A stretch of 33,602 nt of DNA from Syntrophaceae bacterium UBA2280 (GCA_002347685.1 DDWS01000024.1:1-33602); one strand, 5' to 3'. Numbered from the stretch's first letter, positions 22,775 to 31,043 are shown. A program made the numbers and translations. The notes: a model not told the origin generated them from the letters alone.

Positions 22775-23186
22775 TTTTATCGCCTCCTGCTTATTGTTGC
22801 TATAGTTTCAGAAAATTTATAACATTTTCAAGAAAGTAGAGTCAATAAAAGAAAACTAGAGGAAAATCAAAGAGAAAAAGGTGCACTAGGCACTTAGGAG
22901 GCAGCCTGCTCAGGTCATGAAATATCAGTATCCGAATATTTTTGTCCGGATGTCCCTGTGGCTTACGCAGTAAATCGTTTGGCAAACTTACAACGCGCGG
23001 AAATATGACTTGCGCGGGGTCAAACAGATGTTGTATCATCTAATCGTATGTAGTGGCTGTGGCCGCATCGAACAGAAGTGAATCCATCTCTGAAATTCAA
23101 ACCTCATACAAAGATGCGAAGGGATATTGATCAGGTTAATGCCCTTCGGCTGATGAACCTTTCTTTCTTGATTCAAGAGGTATCCC
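22775..23186. other. Non-coding gap between the toxin-antitoxin pair and the esterase
   Basis: 412 bp without a convincing gene. CGAAGGG (23117-23123) and CCCTTCG (23142-23148) make a 7-bp hairpin about 40 bp above the esterase start. A TATCAT near 23034 could be part of an esterase promoter, but its -35 match is poor. The part nearest 22775 is AT-rich and probably holds the DUF433 promoter; I cannot place its boxes. Confidence 0.5.
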
Positions 23187-24467
23187 ATGAAAACAGCTCA
23201 TATGAAGTTCTTGCCCGTTGTTTGGATGTTGTCGGTGTTTATCTTTGCGGCCTGCGGAGGCGGCGAAGACGGTGGCGGCTTGATCGGCGACCCGGGTCGG
23301 GACGATCCACCAGACGCTGTTGTGCAGCCCCTGGCGCTGCCGGGACCCTACGCGGTGGCCTGCAGCAATGTGGTGCAGGATTTCACGCGGGTGGGTTCTG
23401 GCGAAGAGGTGTCCGACTACTGGGAAGGCCTGCCGGATGGCGCACGGACACGGTATGCCACGGACCTGCTGGCAGACCCGGACAACACGCTCATTGCCAA
23501 CATGACGGCCCCGCAGGACTCGACGCTTTTCGGTTCATTTGCCGGTCAGTTGCTGCCATTCGTCGTGATCGTGTGTTACCCGACCACTGCAGACAATCCC
23601 CGGCCCGACTATCCGCTTTTGCCGACCGACCGGTCCGTGCCGCATATGCATGTCGGTTCGGAGGCGCCTTTGTTTGCCGATGAGTCGGTTGAATATCCGG
23701 TCCTGGTGTATTCACATGGTTATATGGGCAGCCCGATATCATCCGACGATTACATGCGGGCCCTGACCGTTTTTGCAAGCTACGGTTACGTTGTCGTTGC
23801 CCCGTTTCACGGTGATTTGCGTTTTTCCAACCTTAATCTTGATAACCTCGACATCTACGCGATTTTTGCCGCACTGAATTTGAACAACTTCACGGCCATG
23901 CAGGCGCTTCGGCCGCTTGCGATATCCGCGGCGCTTAACCTTGTCCTTGCGCATCCGCACTGGAGCGCCCACCTGGACGTGGATAAAATCGGCGGTTTCG
24001 GGGCCAGCATGGGCGGCGAGACAATGTTGCTTTTGGCGGGCGCTGGCCTGACCACCTCCTATTTCGATTTGGGGGTATCATGGCGGCGGGTCACTCAGGA
24101 CACCCGGATCAAGGCGGCGGCAGGCTACATTCCCTATTTCGGGCATGTGATTCTACCCGCGTTCGGACGTGATTACGACGGTTTGGCCGGTATCACACTG
24201 CCGTTTTTAGGCATCAGCGGCACGCTGGACACCACCGCGCCGATTATCGAAGCACGAAGGGGTATGCTTAGGCTGGCCGGCCCCCGCAGGCTGGTTGCGC
24301 TTTACGGCGTAGATCACGGATTTGACGACGCCTCGACGAACGACATCTTCACCTGGATGCTGACCTTTCTCGACGCGTATGTGCGCGATGATGCCGATGC
24401 GATTGCCCGGCTGGCCACAATGGGCAGCGTGGCGGGCGGCGGTGATGACAGGCTGTTGCTTTACTGA
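23187..24467 (+). CDS. Lipoprotein alpha/beta-hydrolase (esterase/lipase-like)
   Basis: A 426-aa exported enzyme. The signal peptide ends in FAAC (Cys 23), followed by a Gly/Asp linker. The hydrolase fold has the HGYMGS oxyanion loop at 177-182, the nucleophile elbow GASMGG with Ser 274, an acid in SGTLDTTAP (Asp 348) and the histidine in YGVDHGFDD (His 377). This order resembles dienelactone-hydrolase or platelet-activating-factor-acetylhydrolase-like enzymes, and the likely substrate is an ester. AAGAGGT precedes the ATG at 23187. The reading frame continues open for 49 codons beyond the TGA. Confidence 0.9.
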   Translation: MKTAHMKFLPVVWMLSVFIFAACGGGEDGGGLIGDPGRDDPPDAVVQPLALPGPYAVACSNVVQDFTRVGSGEEVSDYWEGLPDGARTRYATDLLADPDNTLIANMTAPQDSTLFGSFAGQLLPFVVIVCYPTTADNPRPDYPLLPTDRSVPHMHVGSEAPLFADESVEYPVLVYSHGYMGSPISSDDYMRALTVFASYGYVVVAPFHGDLRFSNLNLDNLDIYAIFAALNLNNFTAMQALRPLAISAALNLVLAHPHWSAHLDVDKIGGFGASMGGETMLLLAGAGLTTSYFDLGVSWRRVTQDTRIKAAAGYIPYFGHVILPAFGRDYDGLAGITLPFLGISGTLDTTAPIIEARRGMLRLAGPRRLVALYGVDHGFDDASTNDIFTWMLTFLDAYVRDDADAIARLATMGSVAGGGDDRLLLY

Positions 24468-24617
24468 TACGTCGTTGTCCACGAGCTTCCTCCACATGCC
24501 GTCGCTATGCGGGATTCACTCAATTTCAAAGCTGGTGACGCCGTATATTTCTGCCCGCGGGAAATCATCAAAGACAAAACAGCCATGGACAACGGGCAGG
24601 TTGACCGTAAAGCATAA
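24468..24617 (+). other. In-frame open extension after the esterase stop
   Basis: The 49 codons after the TGA are in the esterase frame and read like real protein (HELPPHAVAMRDS, then AGDAVYFCPREII and a final GQVDRKA). An internal ATG at 24507 has no ribosome-binding site. It could be a remnant of an unrelated gene. I do not recognise the family. Confidence 0.3.
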
Positions 24618-24658
24618 GACAGATAGAGTGTCGAATAAAAAATGGAAAACCGGCAGGG

Positions 24659-25285
24659 ATGATTAAGGCAATATTCTGGGACAATGATGGTGTTTTGGTC
24701 GATACGGAAGAACTATTTTTCAGGGCGAACCGCGAGATACTGGCACGTTCGGGCATTTCGCTCAGACGCAAGCAATTTGAAGAGATCTCTTTAGTCAGGG
24801 GCGAAAGTGTTTTGCAGTTGGCGGCCGTTTCGGGGGCGGATGAATATAACAAATTGCGCAGCGATCGCGATGCGCTCTATGCCGCGTTGCTAGCAGGTGA
24901 ACCGCTGGTGATTGACGGGGTTACGGACGTGCTGGAGGAAATTGCGGGGAACTATGTGATGGGCATTGTCACAAGCTCCGGTCAGGAACACTTCGACATC
25001 ATCCACTCAAACACCGGGCTTCTGTCCTACTTTCAATTTGTTCTGACCCTGAAAGATTGCGTGCACGTAAAACCGCATCCCGAACCGTACCTCAAGGCGC
25101 TGGCCTTGAGTGGTTTTGCGCCGGAGGAATGTCTGGTCATCGAGGATTCGCCGCGCGGCCTTGCCGCCGCAAGGAATGCCGGAATCCGCTGTATTGTCAT
25201 TCCAAGCAAATTCACACGCGGCAGCCATTTCGAAGGGGCTCATCAGGTTTTGGACAGCATCAGAGAGCTTCCGGCACTGCTGTAG
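24659..25285 (+). CDS. HAD-superfamily hydrolase, beta-phosphoglucomutase/phosphatase-like
   Basis: A 208-aa cytoplasmic enzyme. Motif I is WDNDGVLVDTEE (nucleophile D8, acid/base D10), motif II is GIVTSSGQ, motif III includes the lysine in HVKPHPEPYLKAL, and motif IV is CLVIEDSPRGLAAARNAG. The small helical cap follows motif I, as in sugar-phosphate phosphatases and beta-phosphoglucomutases (subfamily IA). The substrate is not predictable. The ribosome-binding site is weak (CAGGG close to the ATG). Confidence 0.92.
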   Translation: MIKAIFWDNDGVLVDTEELFFRANREILARSGISLRRKQFEEISLVRGESVLQLAAVSGADEYNKLRSDRDALYAALLAGEPLVIDGVTDVLEEIAGNYVMGIVTSSGQEHFDIIHSNTGLLSYFQFVLTLKDCVHVKPHPEPYLKALALSGFAPEECLVIEDSPRGLAAARNAGIRCIVIPSKFTRGSHFEGAHQVLDSIRELPALL

Positions 25286-25361
25286 AGGTTGGAGAAGATC
25301 TACAGGTTTCATGACCTTTTCTTGCGATTCCGGGCGACATGGGTTTTTAAGTGACACAGCC

Positions 25362-25390
25362 TTGACAAATGCCGGCCTGAATCTTAGTTT
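25362..25390 (+). promoter_or_regulatory. Possible promoter for the radical SAM gene
   Basis: A perfect TTGACA (25362-25367) and a 17-bp spacer lead to TAGTTT (25385-25390), only three of six matches. It is placed 32 bp before the ATG at 25423. Confidence 0.4.
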
Positions 25391-25422
25391 GATGAAAAAT
25401 TAATTATTTACAGGATCAAGCC

Positions 25423-26355
25423 ATGTCGTTTATCAGACCGGACATCATCAGGCCCCCCAGCGAGCATGACAGTTATTTTCTGCCCCTGACATCGGGATGC
25501 TCGAACAATTCATGCACCTTCTGCAACTATTCTTTTACGAATCTCGGCATTCGCGATCTTGCAGACGTTAAGGGCGAAATCGATGCCATGTCTGCGTACG
25601 TGAAATCCGGTATGTGGATGCCGGGGCAGCCCCGGATTGTCTACGCCATATTGCAGGAATGGGACGGGCGGAAAGTGTTTCTTCAGGATGGGGACGCTTT
25701 GGTTTATCCCTATCCAAAACTGCTTGATGCGTTGCAGTATCTGAATCAAAAGTTCCCGGACATCCAACGCGTCGCAAGCTATGCCACACCGCAGGATATT
25801 CTGCGGCGATCGGTTGCGGAATTAAAGGCGCTTAAGGAGCAGAAGCTGGGCATCTTATACATGGGCGTGGAAAGCGGCGATGACGAGGTGCTGGGCAGGA
25901 TTCAAAAAAACGTCCATCACGATCAGATCGTGGAAGCCGCTCAAAAAGTCAAGCAGGCAGGCATGCTGCTTTCCGTCACGGTTATCCTGGGGCTCGGCGG
26001 CGTGAAAGGCAGCCAGAGGCATGTGTCGGAGACGGCCAGAATTCTAACGGAAATGGACCCGGACTACGCGGGCGCGCTGACTCTGACACTGGTGCCCGGA
26101 ACACAGCTCTACAAGGAATGGGAACTTGGCGATTTTGAGCTGATCACGCCCTTTGATTCCCTCAAAGAGTTGAAAGGTCTGGTCGAGAATACAACTTTTA
26201 CCAACTGCTTTTTCAGTTCCATGCACGCATCCAATTATTTTGCGATCAGGGGGAAAATGCCCGAAGACCGCGACAAGCTGCTGGGTCAGTTAAACGCCTT
26301 GCTGTCGAGGAAGGATCCCCGCCTGCTGCGGCCCGAGTTCATGAGGGGGCTGTAG
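25423..26355 (+). CDS. Radical SAM protein with CX4CX2C cluster motif
   Basis: A 310-aa enzyme. The cluster motif is SGCSNNSCTFCNY with C26, C31 and C34, the CX4CX2C spacing of the SGCs-x-x-x-CtFC subgroup rather than the common CX3CX2C. The rest of the barrel includes YMGVESGDDEVLGRIQKN (SAM-binding GVESG), VTVILGLGG and LTLVPGTQLYKEWELG. No B12 or SPASM domain is seen. Members are mostly uncharacterised. AGGATC lies before the ATG. It is convergent with the amidohydrolase, with 14 bp between the two stops. Confidence 0.92.
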   Translation: MSFIRPDIIRPPSEHDSYFLPLTSGCSNNSCTFCNYSFTNLGIRDLADVKGEIDAMSAYVKSGMWMPGQPRIVYAILQEWDGRKVFLQDGDALVYPYPKLLDALQYLNQKFPDIQRVASYATPQDILRRSVAELKALKEQKLGILYMGVESGDDEVLGRIQKNVHHDQIVEAAQKVKQAGMLLSVTVILGLGGVKGSQRHVSETARILTEMDPDYAGALTLTLVPGTQLYKEWELGDFELITPFDSLKELKGLVENTTFTNCFFSSMHASNYFAIRGKMPEDRDKLLGQLNALLSRKDPRLLRPEFMRGL

Positions 26356-26369
26356 AAGGATTCCTGCCT

Positions 26370-28124
26370 TTAATGACTCACATTGTTCCCATTGACAATG
26401 GTTTTCAGAACACGGATGTCTCGAAGTTCTTGTGCCGGAACTTCAAGAGGATTGCGATCAAGGATGACCAGGTCGGCATACTTACCTGTTTTGATTGATC
26501 CGAGCTTGTCTTCAAAACCAATCTGCCAGGCAGACATGATGGTCAGCGATTTGAGCGCATCAGTCACTGAAATCGCTTCATCAGCGCCCAGTATGAGACC
26601 TTCCCGGGTTTTGCGTGTTACCGCCGTGCCAATGAGAGAAAAAGGATTGCTGTCAAACATGGGCTGATCAGCATGAAGGCTGTATTGGATATTCAACTTT
26701 GCCGCTGATTTGACCGGCAATACGATATTCGCTCTCTCCGGGCCGATGATGGAGTCACTGAGGGCTTTGCCGTAATAGTAAATGTGATTGATGTGAAAAC
26801 TCGGAGACATATTCAATTGCTTCATCAACTGAAGCCCTTCTTTATCCAGGAGAAGACAGTGCTCGATGCGATGTCGGTAGGGCGTGATATCCATGGTTTT
26901 GCTTACGGTTTCAAAAGCGTCCAGGACTTCGGCGTTAGCGGAGTCGCCCTGGGCGTGTATGGCTATCTGCCATTTTTCGTTATTGTATTTGGAAATGATC
27001 TCCACGAGTTGATCTTTATTTAAAAGAGAATGTCCCCGGTGGCCCGGCTTGATATGCAGCTCTTTGCGGCTCAGTTCGGAGTCCATGTAAGGTTCCTGCA
27101 GGTACATGGAACCTGTGTAAGGGGAACCGTCATACCAGATTTTAATGCCGATAACTTTGAAGAAGTCATCGCCGTTATCCGGGCTGGCCGGAATCAGGTC
27201 TTCCATTTCATAGCGCATATAGACAAAATGACGCGGCAGGGCAGAGCGCCGGGGGAACAACCCGACAGCGGTCAAAAGCTGATTGAGTATTTTCGGATTT
27301 TCTGAAGAGAGGTGTTCCTGCAGCCTGACGAGAATCTTTTTGTCTGAAGTCAGCCCCGCGCTGACCACCGTGGTGTTGCCATAAACGGCATAATCCCTCA
27401 TGGTCGCCTCAAAATTCTGCAGCATTTTTTTTGCCGGTGTGGCTTTTAACATGGCCTCGCGTATCGGAGAAAAGGCCTCCTGTTCGGCGATAAATCCGGT
27501 GAGGTTTCCATCCTTGTCTCTTGCGTAATAACTCGCATCCGACGGATCAGGTGTTTGACTGCTGATACCGGCCGCCTGAAAAGCGCCGGTGTTTGCCCAA
27601 TATGAATGAAGCGTTTGAGACAAAATCACAAGAGGATTGGACGGAGATATTTTATCGAGATAGGATATGTGTGGCGTCTTGAGATCGGCCGTAAGGATCG
27701 GATCGAGACCCTTGCATAAAATCCATGTGCCTTTCGGGTATTTACGGATTTCGTTTTCAAGATAATCCCAAACCTCTTTATCCGTTTTATGCCTGAATCC
27801 TGAAAGGTCTATCATGTCATGCAAATACGCCGATATATCGACATGTGTGTGGGGATCGATAAAACCGGGCATCATGGTTTTCATGTCAAGATCTACAAGG
27901 ACTGTGTTTACCCCTTTCATTTTCATGATATCGTCCGTACTGCCCACCGCCGCGATCAATCCATCTTTGACATATACGGCCCCGGCAACCGGGTTGGAAT
28001 CTTCCATTGTCAGTATTGTGCCGTTGTAATAAATTGTTTCTTTTTCATTTTTAAAATCCTTCATGAGAAAAAGATACCCTGCAACAGCGATTGTGACTGC
28101 GACCAATAGAATAATTTTCTTCAT
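26370..28124 (-). CDS. Membrane-anchored amidohydrolase (YtcJ-like, amidohydrolase_3)
   Basis: A 584-aa metal-dependent hydrolase. Residues 1-21 are a hydrophobic N-terminal anchor without a lipobox, so the enzyme probably faces the periplasm. The catalytic barrel has H92-x-H94 (FIDPHTHVD), later metal or substrate residues in AIHAQGD, RIEHC and LHADQP, and the C-terminal LGSIKTGKYADLVILDRNPL seen in YtcJ-type enzymes. These cleave C-N bonds of amides, ureas or cyclic compounds; the true substrate is unknown. GGAGGG lies upstream of the ATG at 28124. A repeat locus lies just beyond its 5' end. Confidence 0.92.
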   Translation of the reverse strand: MKKIILLVAVTIAVAGYLFLMKDFKNEKETIYYNGTILTMEDSNPVAGAVYVKDGLIAAVGSTDDIMKMKGVNTVLVDLDMKTMMPGFIDPHTHVDISAYLHDMIDLSGFRHKTDKEVWDYLENEIRKYPKGTWILCKGLDPILTADLKTPHISYLDKISPSNPLVILSQTLHSYWANTGAFQAAGISSQTPDPSDASYYARDKDGNLTGFIAEQEAFSPIREAMLKATPAKKMLQNFEATMRDYAVYGNTTVVSAGLTSDKKILVRLQEHLSSENPKILNQLLTAVGLFPRRSALPRHFVYMRYEMEDLIPASPDNGDDFFKVIGIKIWYDGSPYTGSMYLQEPYMDSELSRKELHIKPGHRGHSLLNKDQLVEIISKYNNEKWQIAIHAQGDSANAEVLDAFETVSKTMDITPYRHRIEHCLLLDKEGLQLMKQLNMSPSFHINHIYYYGKALSDSIIGPERANIVLPVKSAAKLNIQYSLHADQPMFDSNPFSLIGTAVTRKTREGLILGADEAISVTDALKSLTIMSAWQIGFEDKLGSIKTGKYADLVILDRNPLEVPAQELRDIRVLKTIVNGNNVSH

Positions 28125-28202
28125 ACGTTGCTGCCCTCCATCTGTTTGAACATCAAGGATTGATCGAATTTATCTGTAAATAAAATATCCACCGCTTCCC
28201 CC
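28125..28202. other. Short gap upstream of the amidohydrolase
   Basis: This stretch should contain the amidohydrolase promoter. I see only ATCAA-GGA-TTGAT (28152-28164), a small palindrome, and no clear promoter boxes. Confidence 0.3.
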
Positions 28203-28303
28203 ATAGCCTGCGCGCCCCGCGCGCACTACTCACCAAGACATCCTCCTCCGTCGCTTCGCGCCATCCCCCTCCAAAGGGGGACAAGGCAGGGTGCGCTCCG
28301 CGT
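28203..28303 (-). repeat. Core repeat copy C (inverted)
   Basis: Read on the minus strand it starts CGCGGAGCGCACCCT and carries CCCCCTTTGGAGGGGG, GGCGCGAAGCGACGGAGGAGG and GCGCGCGGGGCGCGCAGGC, then GGCTAT. Block order and spacing match copy A, with small differences in the linker. It lies between the amidohydrolase and tetR. Confidence 0.93.
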
Positions 28304-28313
28304 TTTTTACTAT

Positions 28314-28440
28314 GAGCCATCAGCCATCAGCCATGAGCCATGAGCTTTTCTTACCATCCACCATCCACTATTCACAGCTTTTTCCCATCGCCCATCGCCC
28401 ATCGCCCATAGCCCATAGCCTATAGCCTATAGCCTGCGCG
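28314..28440 (-). repeat. Heptamer arrays abutting the tetR stop codon
   Basis: As printed on the plus strand: four SAGCCAT units (28314-28341), then CCATCCA twice and CTATTCA (28354-28374), then seven units of CCCATCG, CCCATAG or CCTATAG (28384-28432), then CCTGCGCG up to 28440. On the minus strand the order is GGCTAT/GGCGAT x7, GGAAAAAGCTG, GTGGATG-type x3, GCTCATG-type x4, core, nearly the order at 16590-16780. Confidence 0.92.
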
Positions 28441-29073
28441 CTATCCACCGTCGTTTCCAGTCGATTGATTGATGTATGCCTCCATCATTTCTTTGATGTT
28501 TTCCCCGATTCGTTTCATGTGTTGACGGATCTCTTCGTCGGTGCGCCCGGGATATTTCCGGTAGGCGATCAGGATGCCGCTCAAGGCGGAAAAGAGGGTG
28601 TGGGCAAGAAGGCGCGCATCTCCCCGATAGTGCAGGCGGCGGATGGCGTTTTCTAGAATATCGAGCATTCGGCGGGTGACGGGGTTGAGCCGCTCGATGG
28701 ATTCGGGGCTGATATTGCCGTAAAGCATGAACTGTGCGGTCATGCGGAAGAAGGATTCATGTGAAGCGAAAAAATCTATCCAGGCATTAATCATCCTTCC
28801 GAGATCGGATCCGATGTCCTTGTGCGCAATGCCTTCCAGTTCAGATAAAAGCCTGTCGGTATCACGAATAGCGGCATCGACGAAAAGGGCCTCCTGGGTC
28901 GGGAAATATGTATAGATGGAAGATTTGGCAAGGCCCGCTTCATCGGCGATTTCCTGCATGCTGACCGCATCGTACGGTTTTATCGAGAAGAGCTTTTCTG
29001 CGGCATCCAGAATCAGATGCTTGCGCGCTTCCCGCTCCTGTTCCCTTAATCTGCCAAACTTGTTTTCTTTCAT
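28441..29073 (-). CDS. TetR-family transcriptional regulator
   Basis: A 210-aa repressor. I start at ATG 29073; a TTG three codons earlier is less likely. The HTH region is LILDAAEKLFSIKPYDAVSMQEIADEAG with AKSSIYTYFPTQEALF, typical of TetR; the C-terminal ligand domain is all helical. It is divergent from the GNAT-like gene and probably controls it through the 17-bp palindrome in the shared region. The last codons, GGT-GGA-TAG, read GTGGATAG, a heptamer of the neighbouring repeat, so the original C-terminus may have been cut or replaced. The length is still normal for the family. Confidence 0.92.
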   Translation of the reverse strand: MKENKFGRLREQEREARKHLILDAAEKLFSIKPYDAVSMQEIADEAGLAKSSIYTYFPTQEALFVDAAIRDTDRLLSELEGIAHKDIGSDLGRMINAWIDFFASHESFFRMTAQFMLYGNISPESIERLNPVTRRMLDILENAIRRLHYRGDARLLAHTLFSALSGILIAYRKYPGRTDEEIRQHMKRIGENIKEMMEAYINQSTGNDGG

Positions 29074-29125
29074 GTTTGACAACTAGCAGAAATAATTTGG
29101 TTTGTCAAAATAGTTCGATTATTGG

Positions 29126-29154
29126 TTGACAAACCGACCAATGGTCGGTATAAC
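29126..29154 (+). promoter_or_regulatory. Strong promoter of the GNAT-like gene
   Basis: TTGACA (29126-29131), exactly 17 bp, then TATAAC (29149-29154), five of six matches. The spacer is almost wholly filled by the operator palindrome at 29133-29149. A mirror-image TTGACAAACC on the minus strand (29108-29099) would be the tetR -35 region, but its -10 is unclear. Confidence 0.85.
29133..29149. promoter_or_regulatory. TetR operator candidate ACCGACCA-A-TGGTCGGT
   Basis: A perfect palindrome with 8-bp arms around one base lies between the -35 and -10 boxes of the divergent gene. Bound TetR would block RNA polymerase there. This is the usual operator form and placement for divergently encoded TetR regulators. 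Confidence 0.8.
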
Positions 29155-29186
29155 GACCATAAGACGATCAAAGAGGAGGAAAAAAG

Positions 29187-29954
29187 ATGAGTAAGCCTTT
29201 CATCGAACAATATCAGCCCTACTCTCCCATGGGTAAAACCTGCATGATAAGGCCGATTCACGATAAAAAAGTGATCTGGCCCTACGCGGCTGTGCGTATG
29301 ATAAACAGCCGATTCAGGGGGCGGATGCTCGGAGAGAAGGATTTTGAGGCGGCGGCTGAGCTGTGGAGATCGGCATATCCGGAGCTGTACGGTTCTTCAT
29401 CAAAATATGAATGGCTCCTGTACCCGGAGCAATACGAAGGAAAAGTGGCTGTGTCAGAGCACTGGCAGGAAGATAGGGTTCAGAAGGCTTTTTGTATGCC
29501 CGTTATCGAAGATATCCATTTGGGAATTCTGGCCGCAGGCGCGCTGTATTTGAAGGATGACAGGAATCTTCATGTGGAGTTCAGCTTTGGGGCGATTGAG
29601 CCTCCATACAGGAAAGGATCTTCAGGGGAGAAACTGCCCGCGGCCATCCTTGATTACCTCAAACTGCTGGAAGAAGAATCCGGTGCGGAATATTTAAGCG
29701 CCTTTTGCGAAACCTGGCATAATATTTCACAATACTTGTGCCTGAAAGTGTGGGGCTGGAAACTGGCCGGAATTTTTCCGGGGCAGTATACCCGCTGGTG
29801 CGGAGGGAATAACGAATATCGGGGCTGCACGGTCCATTTTTACAAATTGATCGGGGAGGCTCAAAAGTACAGCAGCAGGCCTGAGGAATGGGAGATGATT
29901 CCGGAGGTTCGGCGGTTGTGGGATGTGCTCGATGAAATCAACCGGCAGGTTTAA
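29187..29954 (+). CDS. GNAT-fold-like protein under TetR control
   Basis: A 255-aa protein with AGAGGAGG (29171-29178) before the ATG. The segment GRMLGEKDFEAAAELWRSAYPELYGSS is like the first helices of an acetyltransferase, and EPPYRKGSSGEKLPAAILDYLKLLEEESGA resembles the acetyl-CoA-binding loop and helix of GNAT enzymes (R/Q-x-x-G-x-G/A variant). Strand-rich flanks fit the fold. The match is suggestive, not certain. There is no signal peptide. The divergent TetR gene and promoter-embedded operator suggest induction by a small molecule. Function is otherwise unknown. Confidence 0.7.
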   Translation: MSKPFIEQYQPYSPMGKTCMIRPIHDKKVIWPYAAVRMINSRFRGRMLGEKDFEAAAELWRSAYPELYGSSSKYEWLLYPEQYEGKVAVSEHWQEDRVQKAFCMPVIEDIHLGILAAGALYLKDDRNLHVEFSFGAIEPPYRKGSSGEKLPAAILDYLKLLEEESGAEYLSAFCETWHNISQYLCLKVWGWKLAGIFPGQYTRWCGGNNEYRGCTVHFYKLIGEAQKYSSRPEEWEMIPEVRRLWDVLDEINRQV

Positions 29955-30446
29955 GCAAACAGGATCCGCAGCCGCGCAATCCATTCGTGATCTCCCGCAA
30001 AGAATGGGCTCGTCTCGATTGGCAGTAAGAAAAGCAGAACTTAGTACGTATAGCTTCCTGAAATCCGCAAGCAGCTAAAACTGTATAAATATTCGATATT
30101 ACAAATGGAAATAATCATAATATCTTAGGTGTCAGATTTATTTACAGATTCGGCACAGTCAATACGATCTAAATATATAATAGATACATATAAATAAGTT
30201 AAATAGGACATCCAATGGCCGTTGAAAACACTTTGCTTGCTGTCGGATTTCTTTACGGTTCATGATTATTACTCCGGTAGCAGAGACTTCATTGGATAGA
30301 ACAGAAAATATATTTATCATGTGCAAACCTTTGTCTCTCAGGAGACTGCGAAGAAACATAAAGAGTTACAGGCAGGTAAATAGTTTTAAGGAATGATTTT
30401 TGCTTCTACCTAATGCATCTTTTATTATATCAGAAAGGAGAGGCGT
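29955..30446. other. AT-rich non-coding gap before the PEP-CTERM genes
   Basis: 492 bp without a supported gene. TTGCTT (30400-30405) and TATTAT (30423-30428) with 17 bp between look like a promoter, but transcription would then start at about the ribosome-binding site, so I do not call it. AAAGGAGAGG at 30434-30443 is the ribosome-binding site of the next gene. No riboswitch could be recognised. Confidence 0.5.
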
Positions 30447-31043
30447 ATGAAAAGAATAGGTATCGTTCTCTATGTTCTGTTCAGTATTATAATAATAAAT
30501 GCAGGAAACGTTCGGGCTGACAACGCATACGACTGGTATTTCGGAGATGATCCAACTAAGACCTACGAGGCTGTTATCAATGGGCCTGTTGATGACGTTT
30601 TTATCCCCGCTACCTTCAAAGCTAATCAAGATATCCCGGCAGGGTTTATTGTAGGAGCTGGTTGGTGGTCAAGTAAAGACGGGATTTGGTGGTCGCCTTC
30701 CGATTGGGAGATGGCTCTCAACGGCAGCAACGGCAGCCCTAACAACAATGAGGGGGTCCCTCAGGGTACGCATACTTTTTTTCCGTATAGGATTATCGGC
30801 ATCCCGTACGATAATAAAGTACCTGCAGGTGTATATGAAACATTGACCGATTATTGCACTTTGAATTATTGGATCGTAAAAAACGAGGAGTTAAACTCGG
30901 TCCATCCGCTGAACGCGTTCAAAATTACGGTTAACAACCAAGTGACGCCCGCTCCCGAGCCCGCCACGATGCTGCTTCTTGGCCTTGGCCTGATGGGTTT
31001 GGCAGGGGTAAGAAGGAGATTGAATAGGGGAAAAGTATCATGA
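30447..31043 (+). CDS. PEP-CTERM-sorted exported protein
   Basis: A 198-aa protein. It has an N-terminal signal peptide (MKRIGIVLYVLFSIIIINAG) and a C-terminal sorting signal: P170-E-P172 followed by ATMLLLGLGLMGLAGVRR, that is PEP, a hydrophobic helix and basic residues. In EPS-producing bacteria this tail is processed by exosortase and the protein is released or attached outside the cell. The mature part is Trp-rich (AGWWSSKDGIWWSPSDW) and of unknown function. AAAGGAGAGG precedes the ATG. Its stop overlaps the next PEP-CTERM gene by 4 bp. No exosortase gene lies in the window. Confidence 0.92.
   Translation: MKRIGIVLYVLFSIIIINAGNVRADNAYDWYFGDDPTKTYEAVINGPVDDVFIPATFKANQDIPAGFIVGAGWWSSKDGIWWSPSDWEMALNGSNGSPNNNEGVPQGTHTFFPYRIIGIPYDNKVPAGVYETLTDYCTLNYWIVKNEELNSVHPLNAFKITVNNQVTPAPEPATMLLLGLGLMGLAGVRRRLNRGKVS

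Noticed and set aside
23078..23683. A second long plus-strand frame overlapping the esterase
   Set aside because: It lacks a good start site and lies in the shadow of the esterase frame, which has a lipobox and a complete catalytic triad.
24465..24617. Selenocysteine readthrough of the esterase TGA
   Set aside because: No Sec-insertion hairpin was recognised after the TGA, and a complete hydrolase already ends there.
30020..30040. Sigma54-like TGGCAG...GC site in the gap before the PEP-CTERM genes
   Set aside because: The distance between the GG and GC elements is one base longer than the sigma54 requirement, and the rest of the consensus is missing.
30265..30360. Possible cyclic di-GMP riboswitch (ACTCCGGTAGCAG and GTGCAAACC) upstream of the PEP-CTERM genes
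   Set aside because: The two motif-like pieces occur in the wrong order and the conserved GACGCAAAGC and GGTTACCG parts are missing.
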